NCBI RefSeq assembly: GCF_004151485.1
Contig: NZ_SBFF01000014.1
Coordinates: 107,996 to 171,995, forward strand
DNA: 64,000 nucleotides
Source of the DNA: Sphingosinicella sp. CPCC 101087
GTDB taxonomy: Bacteria > Pseudomonadota > Alphaproteobacteria > Sphingomonadales > Sphingomonadaceae
Direction of reading: 5' to 3'
Below the pieces are notes generated by a model that had not been told where the DNA came from, did not search any database, and worked only from the letters and a program-made list of their open reading frames with translations. This document shows, one piece after another, positions 34,426-41,915 of this stretch. The first letter of the stretch is position 1. Each line of letters begins with the position of its first letter. Both the position numbers and the translations under genes were made by a program.

Positions 34426-34734
34426 CTATCTTCCCTCTCGCGCATAGACCGGCGCCTCGTCCCGGCCGCGCAGCAGCGCCAGCCGCTCGAGGCGGCGGCG
34501 CACGACATCCGTCAGAAAATTGACGCGCATCTGGCTCTCGTCGAAAAGCCGTCGCACGACGTCGGCCCGGGCGGCCGCTTCTTCGCCAGTCAAAGCGCCT
34601 TCCTCCTTGAGGGCGTCGATGGAAACGGCAAAGGCCGCCGCCGCCGCTTCGATCTCGGCGGCGTCGCCGGCGTCGAGCGCAGCGACGAGCGCCTGCTGCG
34701 CCGCCTGCACTTCATCGAGGGCGGATGTGCTCAT
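34426..34734 (-). CDS. flgN: FlgN-like chaperone or small flagellar protein
   Basis: This 102-residue all-helical, Ala/Glu-rich protein has no motif I can call with certainty. It overlaps flgM by 4 bases, and in many bacteria flgN, the export chaperone of FlgK and FlgL, follows flgM directly. The assignment is therefore by position, size and helical character. The C-terminal half is Arg/Leu-rich, with R-V-N-F-L-T-D-V-V-R-R-R-L-E-R-L. Confidence 0.55.
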   Translation of the reverse strand: MSTSALDEVQAAQQALVAALDAGDAAEIEAAAAAFAVSIDALKEEGALTGEEAAARADVVRRLFDESQMRVNFLTDVVRRRLERLALLRGRDEAPVYAREGR

Positions 34735-35006
34735 GCCCGGCCGGGCATGTCGATCTCGATCATCCGCTCGGCGATCTTGAGCGGATCGACCGGGTAGCGG
34801 CCCTCGGCGATCGCGGCGCGGATCGCGGCGACCTTGGCGCTGTCGACCGGAGGACCGGCGGCCAGGTCGGCCACGGCGGCGCCCGCGCCGGCGGCCTCGC
34901 CGCGGGCGGGAGAATGACCCGTCTTCGCCGCCGGCGCGGCAGCGCCGACCGCGGAGCGGTTCAGGTCGATGCGAGCAGGCCCGCTCTTTCCGACTCCGTC
35001 TATCAT
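34731..35006 (-). CDS. flgM: Anti-sigma-28 factor FlgM
   Basis: This 91-residue protein has a flexible Ala/Pro-rich start and a C-terminal helical sigma-binding part, V-D-S-A-K-V-A-A-I-R-A-A-I-A-E-G-R-Y-P-V-D-P-L-K-I-A-E-R-M-I, which is the FlgM signature. It holds FliA inactive until the hook-basal body is complete and is then exported. A sigma-28-like promoter lies 44 bases upstream, so it should be under negative autoregulation. Confidence 0.92.
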   Translation of the reverse strand: MIDGVGKSGPARIDLNRSAVGAAAPAAKTGHSPARGEAAGAGAAVADLAAGPPVDSAKVAAIRAAIAEGRYPVDPLKIAERMIEIDMPGRA

Positions 35007-35049
35007 GACTTTCCTTTCATGCTCAGCGCAGCTGCAGCACCTGATGCCA

Positions 35050-35076
35050 TTAACGGCACCATAAACGCTTAGTTAA
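35050..35076 (-). promoter_or_regulatory. Candidate sigma-28 promoter of flgM-flgN
   Basis: The minus strand reads TTAAC-N14-GCCGTTAA (equivalently TTAA-N15-GCCGTTAA). The -35 half overlaps the last codons of flgA. The -10 half is identical to that of motA. Confidence 0.7.
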
Positions 35077-35605
35077 ATCCTGGAAGGGCGACGCGGCCGT
35101 CGGGCAGGATCTCGCCGATGATGCGGCTGGTTCCGGCGTCGCCGCGCCGATCGCTCACCTCGCGCCGGACACGGATACGATCGCCGGGGGCGCCGTCCTG
35201 CTCGGCAATGCCGAACGTGCTGACCGAGAAGCTGCGGGTGAGCGCGACGAGCTGGACCTGGTCGCCGCGGCGAACCACGGGTTCGGCGGACCGTGCGGGC
35301 GCCGAGGCCGCTCGCGCCACGGCGCTGCCGGCCGTGAGCGGGACGCGGATTCGCCAACCGATCGCTTCGCAACGCACCGCGACGGCGCCCATAGCGGGCT
35401 CCTCGACCGTGGGAGGTTGAGGGCAGGGCCGAAGCTTCAGGCGCCGATCGATCGGTCTGGCGGGTCCGCCGAGCTCGCCGATGCCGGCGCCGAGCGAAGC
35501 CGTGACCTGGGTCTCGAGCTGGTCGAGATCCTCGAACCCCTGCGCAGCTGCCGGCGCAGCACTGACCGCGGCCAGGATCGCGAAGTGTCGGAAAATTGGC
35601 GTCAT
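35069..35605 (-). CDS. flgA: P-ring assembly chaperone FlgA
   Basis: This 178-residue protein has a signal peptide (about 1-21, A-P-A-A-A-Q) and a periplasmic SAF domain at the C-terminus (V-V-R-R-G-D-Q-V-Q-L, ending S-R-I-I-G-E-I-L-P-D-G-R-V). FlgA helps FlgI form the P ring. The ATG at 35605 has GGAG eight bases upstream. The sigma-54 element at 35638-35653 lies inside a longer open frame and rules out the upstream starts. Confidence 0.9.
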   Translation of the reverse strand: MTPIFRHFAILAAVSAAPAAAQGFEDLDQLETQVTASLGAGIGELGGPARPIDRRLKLRPCPQPPTVEEPAMGAVAVRCEAIGWRIRVPLTAGSAVARAASAPARSAEPVVRRGDQVQLVALTRSFSVSTFGIAEQDGAPGDRIRVRREVSDRRGDAGTSRIIGEILPDGRVALPGFN

Positions 35606-35637
35606 GTCCATCGCTCCAGAGGAATTCGCCCCCCCCA

Positions 35638-35653
35638 AGCAACTGCCATGCCA
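35638..35653 (-). promoter_or_regulatory. Sigma-54 promoter of flgA
   Basis: The minus strand reads TGGCATGGCAGTTGCT, with exact GG-N10-GC spacing. It starts 33 bases before the flgA ATG and 9 bases after the stop of the MotB-like gene. Confidence 0.82.
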
Positions 35654-35661
35654 AACCGGCA

Positions 35662-36099
35662 TCATCGCAGGATTCGCACTCTTATCCGCTGGCCCAGGCC
35701 CTCCCCGTCTATCCGCTCCACCGAGGCCGAGACGTCCCGCTCGGCGGCGTTCAGGGCGCGGCCGAGCGCGGCGGCGCGGGCGGCGGCGAGCTCGAACGAA
35801 TCGAGGCGCTGGCCACCGGGCTCGACGCCGCTGCTGTCGAGGACGACCCGGCCGCCGGCCGCGGAACGCGCCACCAAGGCGAGCCTTGCCCGCCCCGTCG
35901 GATTCAGCCGTGCCTCCCCGGGCTCGAAAAGTTCGCGGGCATCGAACTCGATTGTCGCTCCGCTGGCCGGCGCCGCGGCCGCGGCAGTCGCGGGCGGGGC
36001 CGGCGGCCGCAACGCGTGCAGCATGACGAAGCTGCCTAGCAGCAGCAAGGCGAGGTCGGCGAAGCTGACCGTCCAGCGCGGAGCAGGCGAGGACCGCAT
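35662..36099 (-). CDS. Short MotB-like protein of a second stator-like pair
   Basis: This 145-residue protein starts with a cytoplasmic tail and one membrane helix (about 12-30) that keeps an aspartate in the MotB position (V-S-F-A-D15-L-A-L-L-L-L). The C-terminal part (about 47-145) resembles a shortened OmpA-like peptidoglycan-binding domain. It has S-S-G-V where the true MotB here has G-H-T-D, but it retains the arginine in E-L-A-A-A-R. Peptidoglycan anchoring may therefore be weak. It begins one base after the MotA-like gene. Whether it works as a stator or as an ExbD/TolR-like energiser is open. Confidence 0.7.
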   Translation of the reverse strand: MRSSPAPRWTVSFADLALLLLGSFVMLHALRPPAPPATAAAAAPASGATIEFDARELFEPGEARLNPTGRARLALVARSAAGGRVVLDSSGVEPGGQRLDSFELAAARAAALGRALNAAERDVSASVERIDGEGLGQRIRVRILR

Positions 36100-36100
36100 C

Positions 36101-36775
36101 TCAGGCCCGGTCGCGCCGCTCGACCCATCGGCTCACCGCCTCTTCCTCCGCGCGCGCGAGGGCCTCGAGCCGGTCGAGCACTTGCCTCTGCCAGTGCCGC
36201 TCCGCCTCGGACAGCCGTCCGAGCCGCGCGGCCACGGGCCCGGCAAGACAGGCGGCGAGGAGCAAGCCATAGAGGGTCGTGAGCATGGCGGTGGCCATTG
36301 CAGGAGCCATCGCCGCCGGATCGTCCATGCCGGCGAACATCAGGACGAGGCCGATGACGGTTCCGATCATTCCCATCGCGGGGGCGACCTCGGCGGCGGT
36401 GCGCCATACGCCGATCGCGCCGTCGTGGCGGGCGCGCCGGTCCTCGAGCGCCTGCTCCGCCCAGTCACGAAATTCCCGGCTGGTCCCGGCGTCGGCCAGG
36501 CGGCCCGCGGCCTCCTGCACGAAGCCGATCGGAGTCTTCACCCGGTCGGCGCAGGCTATGCCCTTATAGTCGAGTATCCGCTGGATCTGCCGAACTGCGT
36601 CACCGGCAATGCGGCCATCCAGGTCGGGGCGCGCGCGCAGCAGCGGCCGCAATGCGGCCACGGCCCGGCAGAGATCGCCGCCGGTCGACGACATGAGGGT
36701 CGCCATCGCCGTTCCCCCCAGCACGAGCGAGAGGGAGAAGGGGTCGAACAAGCGCGCGGCCGTCTCGATCATCAT
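36101..36775 (-). CDS. MotA/TolQ/ExbB-like proton-channel protein
   Basis: This protein of about 224 residues has the MotA/TolQ/ExbB layout: an N-terminal helix (about 14-28), a cytoplasmic region, and two C-terminal helices around A-P-A-M-G-M-I-G-T-V-I-G-L-V-L-M-F and M-A-T-A-M-L-T-T-L-Y-G-L-L-L-A. It differs clearly from the MotA encoded at 45645. The start is an ATG-ATG behind GAGG; a GTG 23 codons upstream is less likely. It is divergent from flgB and in tandem with the MotB-like gene, a pair placed between flgA and flgB. Confidence 0.75.
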   Translation of the reverse strand: MMIETAARLFDPFSLSLVLGGTAMATLMSSTGGDLCRAVAALRPLLRARPDLDGRIAGDAVRQIQRILDYKGIACADRVKTPIGFVQEAAGRLADAGTSREFRDWAEQALEDRRARHDGAIGVWRTAAEVAPAMGMIGTVIGLVLMFAGMDDPAAMAPAMATAMLTTLYGLLLAACLAGPVAARLGRLSEAERHWQRQVLDRLEALARAEEEAVSRWVERRDRA

Positions 36776-36903
36776 CTGCCTCACGTCCCTTCCCGGCCGG
36801 ACCGGCAAGGATTTGCCGGCAGGCGGCAAAATATTGCCGGCCACGTCTAGCCCCAGGGCGGCAGCCTCTCCAACGCGACCTAACCTCCCTCGGACGGCCG
36901 ATC

Positions 36904-36919
36904 TGGCACGGCCATTGCA
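36904..36919 (+). promoter_or_regulatory. Sigma-54 promoter of the flgBCDEFGHIJKL operon
   Basis: The plus strand reads TGGCACGGCCATTGCA, a perfect -24/-12 element with GG-N10-GC spacing, 70 bases before the flgB ATG. An A/G-rich AGGAGGAGG ribosome site lies just before that ATG. Confidence 0.9.
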
Positions 36920-36989
36920 TGACAGCCCGCCGACAACCCTCGCTTACTCAGTAACGGCAGGGTGAGGATGAACTTTAGGAGGAGGCCGA

Positions 36990-37343
36990 ATGCCTCAGGA
37001 TAGTAGCCTGTTCGGATTGCACGGCACCGCACTCACGCTGCGCTCGCAGCGTCTGTCGCTGCTTGCCTCGAACATCGCCAATGCGGCGACGCCGGGATAT
37101 CGCGCCCGCGACATCGACTTCGGCCGCGCGCTCGACCTGGCAAGCCGGGGCTACGACAGCGACCAGGCGGCCCGAGAATCGGTCGCCTACCGCGTACCGG
37201 TAACCCCTTCCGTCGACGGCAACACCGTCGAGCTTTCCACCGAGCAGACGTTGTTTGCGGAGAATGCGGTCCAGTACCGCACCACCCTCTCCTTCCTCGA
37301 GGGCCGCATCAACACCGTCCGCCGCGCGCTCAAGGGAGAATAG
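36990..37343 (+). CDS. flgB: Flagellar proximal rod protein FlgB
   Basis: This 117-residue protein has the rod family N-terminus (L-A-S-N-I-A-N-A-A-T-P-G-Y-R-A-R-D-I-D-F) and a helical C-terminus (Y-R-T-T-L-S-F-L-E-G-R-I). It has no signal peptide and is exported through the type III gate. It is the first gene of an eleven-gene flg operon. Confidence 0.94.
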   Translation: MPQDSSLFGLHGTALTLRSQRLSLLASNIANAATPGYRARDIDFGRALDLASRGYDSDQAARESVAYRVPVTPSVDGNTVELSTEQTLFAENAVQYRTTLSFLEGRINTVRRALKGE

Positions 37344-37344
37344 A

Positions 37345-37749
37345 ATGGAACGCCCAATGTCGGTGTTCGACATCGCCGGCCGCGCCATGTCCGCGCAGCT
37401 CGTGCGGCTGAACGCGAACGCCTCCAATCTCGCCAATGCGGGCACCGTCTCCGGCACCAAGGAAGGCGCGTACCGGGCGATCCGCCCGGTGTTCATGCCG
37501 GTGCAGGAGAGCCCGGGCGTTGCGACGGTGCGGGTCGACCGCGTCATGCCGGGGGGCATCGAGCCGACCCGGCGCCACGCCCCCGATCACCCTTTGGCGG
37601 ACGCCGAAGGCTATGTCTGGGAAGCCGGCGTCGATCATGCCGCCGAGCTGATCGAGATGGTCGAGACCGCGCGCCAGTATCAGAACAATGTCCAGGTGCT
37701 GCAGACGGCCAAGACCCTCACCCTCGATACGCTGAAGCTCGGCCAATGA
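37345..37749 (+). CDS. flgC: Flagellar proximal rod protein FlgC
   Basis: This 134-residue rod protein has L-N-A-N-A-S-N-L-A-N-A near the start and a C-terminal helix with E-M-V-E-T-A-R-Q-Y-Q-N-N-V-Q-V-L. The ATG at 37345 is five bases after GGGAG; a second ATG four codons later would match the shorter usual start (M-S-V-F-D-I-A-G). One base separates it from flgB. Confidence 0.94.
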   Translation: MERPMSVFDIAGRAMSAQLVRLNANASNLANAGTVSGTKEGAYRAIRPVFMPVQESPGVATVRVDRVMPGGIEPTRRHAPDHPLADAEGYVWEAGVDHAAELIEMVETARQYQNNVQVLQTAKTLTLDTLKLGQ

Positions 37750-38408
37750 GCGTCATCGATACCCTGAACGGCGCCCCGGGGCCGCAGCCGACCAACACGA
37801 GCAACCCGGCGGGGACCCTCGATCAGAACGCCTTCCTGCGGCTGATGACGACCCAGCTCACCACCCAGGACCCGTTCAACCCGGTCGACAATACGCAGAT
37901 GATCGCGCAGATGGCCCAGTTCAGCCAGGTCGCGGGAATCTCCGAGATGAACCGGAGCCTGCAGACGATCGTCGACTCGCTCGCCGGCAGCCGCTTCGGC
38001 GACGTGTCGAACTGGATCGGCCGTTCGATGCTGGTCGGTTCCGATATCGCAACGCCCCTGCGCGACGGCGCCTATGCCGGCGAGATCGAGCTCGATGCCG
38101 CTGCCGATGCGGTCACCGTCAGTCTGGTCGACGAGAACGGCGCCGTCGTGCGCAACATCGATCTCGGCAGCCAGGCTGCCGGGCCCGTCGCCTTTTCCTG
38201 GGACGGCAAGGATGGCGACGGCAACCCCGTCGCCGGAGGCCCGCTCCAGGTCGTGGTCAACGCCCGGGCGGCCGGCCAACCGGTCGAGTCGGGAATCGCC
38301 ACCTGGACTTCGATCGGCGGCATCCAGTCGCCCGCCAATGGCGGCGCGGCCCGCCTGGTCACCGGCCTTGGCCTGCTTTCGCCCGACGTCGCCATCCGCC
38401 TCGCCTGA
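37746..38408 (+). CDS. flgD: Hook scaffold protein FlgD
   Basis: This 220-residue cap protein for hook assembly has the N-terminal Q-N-A-F-L-R-L-M-T-T-Q-L-T-T-Q-D-P-F-N-P motif, then Q-M-A-Q-F-S-Q, and a C-terminal Ig-like/tudor region with F-S-W-D-G-K-D-x-D-G-N. It overlaps flgC by 4 bases. It is released when the hook is finished. Confidence 0.93.
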   Translation: MSVIDTLNGAPGPQPTNTSNPAGTLDQNAFLRLMTTQLTTQDPFNPVDNTQMIAQMAQFSQVAGISEMNRSLQTIVDSLAGSRFGDVSNWIGRSMLVGSDIATPLRDGAYAGEIELDAAADAVTVSLVDENGAVVRNIDLGSQAAGPVAFSWDGKDGDGNPVAGGPLQVVVNARAAGQPVESGIATWTSIGGIQSPANGGAARLVTGLGLLSPDVAIRLA

Positions 38409-38432
38409 ATATCCTAAAAGGGAGACCCCATA

Positions 38433-39695
38433 ATGTCCTTCTACACCTCGCTCTCCGGCCTGCGCGGCGCGCAGACCGACCTCGCCACGATCTCGAACAA
38501 CGTCGCCAATGTCGGCTCCTACGGCTTCAAGCGCAGCCGCGCCTCGTTCGGCGACATCATGCCGGCCTCGTCCACGACAGCCGGCCAGGGCACGCGACTC
38601 AAGGGCATCGAGCAGCAATTCACGCAGGGCGGATTCGAATCCTCGGCCCGCGAGCTCGACATCGCCATTTCGGGCTCGGGCTTCTTCGTCACCCGCGACG
38701 GCCTGACCGGCGGCACGACCTATTTCACGCGCAATGGTTCGCTGCAGATCAATCCGAACGGCTATCTCGTCGATTCCAACGGCTCGTACATGATGGTGCT
38801 TCCGGTCGACAGCGACGGCAATGCGACGGCCCGCACGCTCGGCGCCGCGCAGACGCTGCAGCTGCCGGAGAGCTCCGGCACGCCGGCGGCGACCAGCGGG
38901 ATCGACTTGTCGGTCAGCCTGCCGAGCAGCGCCGCGGTGAAGACCGGCACGTTCGACCGGCTCGACCCCAACACCTACAATTATTCCGAGCAGACGACGG
39001 TCTACGACAGCGCCGGCAACGCCATTCCCGCAACGCTCTACTTCGTCCGCACCGCTTCGGTCGCCGGCGGTGACGCCGCCGACGAGTGGGAGGTCAACAT
39101 GTTCGTCGGCAACGAGCAGGCCTCGGCCGACCCGGCCTCTGCGACTCCCACGGCGCTGACTCTGACCTTCGACGCGAGCGGGGCGCTGACTGCGCCGGCG
39201 GGTGCCCACACCTTCGGCGACGTCTTCCCGGCGGGCGCTTCGGCGCCGCTCAGCATCGCGCTCAACTTCGGCAGCGCGACCCAGCAGGCCTCGGCGGCGT
39301 TCGCCGTGAACTCGCTCGAGCAGAACGGCGTCGCTTCGGCGCGGCTCAACGACATCTCGATCGGCGACGACGGCCTCGTCACCGCTACCTTCTCCGATGG
39401 TTCGACTCAGGCGCTCGGCAAGCTGATGATGGCGAACTTCTCCAACCCGGAAGGCCTCCGCCAGGCGGGCGACGGGCGCTGGACGGTCAGCGGCAATAGC
39501 GGCGAGGCCCAGATCGGCACCCCTGGCGGCGACGGCTTCGGCGAGATCCAGACCGGAACGCTCGAACGCGCCAATGTCGAGATCACCGAAGAGCTGGTCG
39601 CGCTCATCTCCGCACAGCGTAACTTCCAGGCCAACGCCAAGGCGATCGAGACCGCCAACGCGATGACCCAGTCGATCATGAACATGCGCAGCTGA
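38433..39695 (+). CDS. flgE: Flagellar hook protein FlgE
   Basis: This 420-residue protein forms the hook. The N-terminus is M-S-F-Y-T-S-L-S-G-L-R-G-A-Q-T-D-L-A-T-I-S-N-N-V-A-N-V-G-S-Y-G-F-K-R-S in pattern (rod/hook family). The C-terminus has R-A-N-V-E-I-T-E-E-L-V-A-L-I-S-A-Q-R-N-F-Q-A-N-A-K in pattern. The central domains D1/D2 are Ala/Thr-rich. A ribosome site GGGAGA lies upstream. Its length is ordinary. Confidence 0.94.
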   Translation: MSFYTSLSGLRGAQTDLATISNNVANVGSYGFKRSRASFGDIMPASSTTAGQGTRLKGIEQQFTQGGFESSARELDIAISGSGFFVTRDGLTGGTTYFTRNGSLQINPNGYLVDSNGSYMMVLPVDSDGNATARTLGAAQTLQLPESSGTPAATSGIDLSVSLPSSAAVKTGTFDRLDPNTYNYSEQTTVYDSAGNAIPATLYFVRTASVAGGDAADEWEVNMFVGNEQASADPASATPTALTLTFDASGALTAPAGAHTFGDVFPAGASAPLSIALNFGSATQQASAAFAVNSLEQNGVASARLNDISIGDDGLVTATFSDGSTQALGKLMMANFSNPEGLRQAGDGRWTVSGNSGEAQIGTPGGDGFGEIQTGTLERANVEITEELVALISAQRNFQANAKAIETANAMTQSIMNMRS

Positions 39696-39704
39696 GGCTA
39701 GACC

Positions 39705-40448
39705 ATGGACCGGCTGATCCACACATCCCTGTCCGCCCTGCGCGGTGCCATGAACCGGCAGGCGACGACGGCGAACAATCTGGCGAACGCCAACACGACC
39801 GGGTTCCGACGGGAGATCTCGTCGGCCCGGGCGCTGTGGATCCAGGGCCAGGGCTTCGACGCGCGGGCGCAGTCTTCGCAGGAGGTGCTGACCGCCGACA
39901 TGCGTGCCGGCACGGTGAACCAGACCGGCCGCGAGCTCGATGTGGCGATGCAAGGCGACGCCCTGCTCACGGTCCAGGCGCGCGAAGGCGGCGAAGCCTA
40001 TACTCGGCGCGGCGACCTGCAGGTCAGCCCGACCGGAGTCCTCACCACCGGCGATGGCCATGTCGTCATGGGCGAGCAAGGCCCGATCACCCTGCCACCA
40101 GCCGATTCGATGCGGATCGACCAGGACGGCGCGATCTGGATCGTTCCCACTGGCGGGGATCCCAACGTCCCGCAGCAGGTCGATCGCCTCAAGCTGGCGA
40201 CCCCGACCGGGTCGCAGCTGCTCAAGGGGCTGGACGGGCTGTTCCGCGTTCCCGACGGCGGCGTCCTTCCGGCCGATCCGCAGGCCCGGCTCACCCCGCG
40301 CAGCCTCGAAGGCTCGAACGTCGAGGTGACCCAGGGCCTGATGGAGATGATCGAAGCCAGCCGCGCCTGGGAGACCCAGCTCCGGCTCATTTCCACCGCT
40401 CGCGAGATCGACACTTCGGCGTCCGATCTGATGCGCCTGCCCAGCTGA
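39705..40448 (+). CDS. flgF: Flagellar proximal rod protein FlgF
   Basis: This 247-residue rod protein has N-N-L-A-N-A-N-T-T-G-F-R near the start. The C-terminal block S-N-V-E-V-T-Q-G-L-M-E-M-I-E-A-S-R is also present. It is placed between the hook and distal rod genes as in other bacteria. Nine bases separate it from flgE. Confidence 0.93.
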   Translation: MDRLIHTSLSALRGAMNRQATTANNLANANTTGFRREISSARALWIQGQGFDARAQSSQEVLTADMRAGTVNQTGRELDVAMQGDALLTVQAREGGEAYTRRGDLQVSPTGVLTTGDGHVVMGEQGPITLPPADSMRIDQDGAIWIVPTGGDPNVPQQVDRLKLATPTGSQLLKGLDGLFRVPDGGVLPADPQARLTPRSLEGSNVEVTQGLMEMIEASRAWETQLRLISTAREIDTSASDLMRLPS

Positions 40449-40470
40449 TTTCCACCAGGGAGCTTATCCT

Positions 40471-41259
40471 ATGTCCAACGCAGCCCTTCACGTCGCCCGC
40501 ACCGGGCTCGACGCCCAGGCGGCGCGCATGCGCGTCATCGCCAACAATCTGGCGAACGTGAACACCACCGCCTTCAAGCGCGACCGGGCCGAGTTCGAGA
40601 CGCTCGCCTATCAGATCATGACCGCGCCCGGCGCGGCCGCCTCGGGCGAGAACCAATATGCGATCGGTCTCAACCTCGGGGGCGGCGTGCACATGACGGG
40701 CACCGCCCGGGTGAACACGGCCGGATCCATCAACTCGACCGACAATCCGCTCGACCTGGCGATCGAGGGCGCCGGCTATTTCCGGATCCTCCGCCCAGAC
40801 GGCACCGAGGCCTATTCGCGCGCCGGCAACTTCCACCTTTCCGACGAGGGCAAGATCGTCACCTCCGACGGCATGCCGCTGCAGCCGGAGATCCAGATCC
40901 CTGAAGGGGCGCAGACGGTCACGATCGGCACCGACGGAACCGTCTCGGTCACTCAGCAGGGGCAGACCGAGCCGACCGAGGTCGGCCGGATCGAGCTTTC
41001 GCGCTTCGTCAACGAGGCCGGGCTGCAGGCGATCGGCGGCAACCTCTATATCGAGACCGCCGCCAGCGGCACCGCCCAGACCGGCGCCCCCGGCGAGGAA
41101 GGTCGGGGCACGCTGCGCCAGGGCGCGCTCGAAGGCTCCAACGTCAACGTCGTCCAGGAGCTCGTCGACATGATCGAGACCCAGCGTGCCTATGAGGTCA
41201 ACGCCAAGATGGTCTCGGCGACCGACGAGATGCTGCGCAATGCCAACCAGCAGCTCTGA
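40471..41259 (+). CDS. flgG: Flagellar distal rod protein FlgG
   Basis: This 262-residue protein builds the distal rod. It has R-V-I-A-N-N-L-A-N-V-N-T-T-A-F-K-R at the N-terminus and S-N-V-N-V-V-Q-E-L-V-D-M-I-E-T-Q-R-A-Y-E in the C-terminal helix. The conserved N-P-L-D-L-A-I-E-G-x-G-Y-F segment lies at about residue 90. flgH starts 1 base after its stop. Confidence 0.95.
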   Translation: MSNAALHVARTGLDAQAARMRVIANNLANVNTTAFKRDRAEFETLAYQIMTAPGAAASGENQYAIGLNLGGGVHMTGTARVNTAGSINSTDNPLDLAIEGAGYFRILRPDGTEAYSRAGNFHLSDEGKIVTSDGMPLQPEIQIPEGAQTVTIGTDGTVSVTQQGQTEPTEVGRIELSRFVNEAGLQAIGGNLYIETAASGTAQTGAPGEEGRGTLRQGALEGSNVNVVQELVDMIETQRAYEVNAKMVSATDEMLRNANQQL

Positions 41260-41260
41260 C

Positions 41261-41905
41261 ATGATCCGGCACGGCCTCCTCATCGGCGCCGCCTTGCTGC
41301 TCTGCGCCGCGCGCGAGCCGCGCCCGACCTACGAGCCGAGCTATCCGGAAACGCCGCCGCCGCCCCCGGCGAACGGCGCCATCTTCCAGGCCGGCCAGGG
41401 CTATGCGCCGCTGACCAGCGGCGCCCGCGCCGCGGCGGTCGGCGACGTGATCACGATCGTTCTGGTCGAAAGAATGCAGGGCAGCACCGTCAACGGGGTA
41501 ACCACCGCACGCGACGGAAGCCTCGGCCTTACCCCGCCGAGCACCGGCCCCCTGTCCTTCTTCCAGCCCAGCGACGTGTCGATGGGCGGCGCCAACGAGT
41601 TTGACGGCCAGGGCCGCGCCACTCAGAGCAACTCGCTGTTCGGCGAGATCAGCGTCACCGTCGCCGCGGTGATGCCGAACGGCAACCTGATCGTTCAGGG
41701 CGAGAAAGCCGTGCGGATCAACCGCGGCGACGAGTTCATCCGTGTGTCCGGTATCGTCCGCGCCACCGACATCGGGCCGGACAATCGCGTGGCTTCGACG
41801 CGGATCGCCGACGCCAACATCGTCTATTCCGGCCGCGGAGAGGTCGCCCGCGCCAGCCGTCAGGGCTGGCTGCAGCGCTTTTTCACCATCGTCAGCCCCT
41901 TCTGA
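41261..41905 (+). CDS. flgH: Flagellar L-ring protein FlgH
   Basis: This 214-residue protein forms the outer-membrane L ring. After a hydrophobic start comes the conserved region V-G-D-V-I-T-I-V-L-V-E, then P-N-G-N-L-I-V-Q-G-E-K and S-G-I-V-R-A-T-D-I. FlgH is normally a lipoprotein. Here the only Cys (C15, context A-L-L-L-C-A-A) has Leu just before it, a poor lipobox, so lipidation is uncertain. A Pro-rich stretch follows. Confidence 0.93.
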   Translation: MIRHGLLIGAALLLCAAREPRPTYEPSYPETPPPPPANGAIFQAGQGYAPLTSGARAAAVGDVITIVLVERMQGSTVNGVTTARDGSLGLTPPSTGPLSFFQPSDVSMGGANEFDGQGRATQSNSLFGEISVTVAAVMPNGNLIVQGEKAVRINRGDEFIRVSGIVRATDIGPDNRVASTRIADANIVYSGRGEVARASRQGWLQRFFTIVSPF

Positions 41906-41915
41906 AGGTCCCCTC

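Noticed and set aside
35020..35050. TGGCAT upstream of flgM as a sigma-54 promoter
   Set aside because: The -12 GC is shifted by a base, whereas a sigma-28 element with GCCGTTAA fits.
36776..36990. A sigma-54 promoter for the second MotA/MotB-like pair
   Set aside because: No GG-N10-GC element in the minus orientation was found in the gap; only the flgB promoter is present.
37680..40079. 799-codon open frame opposite flgD-flgE-flgF
   Set aside because: The plus strand encodes well-conserved rod and hook proteins; the opposite frame has only His/Arg/Gly-rich composition.
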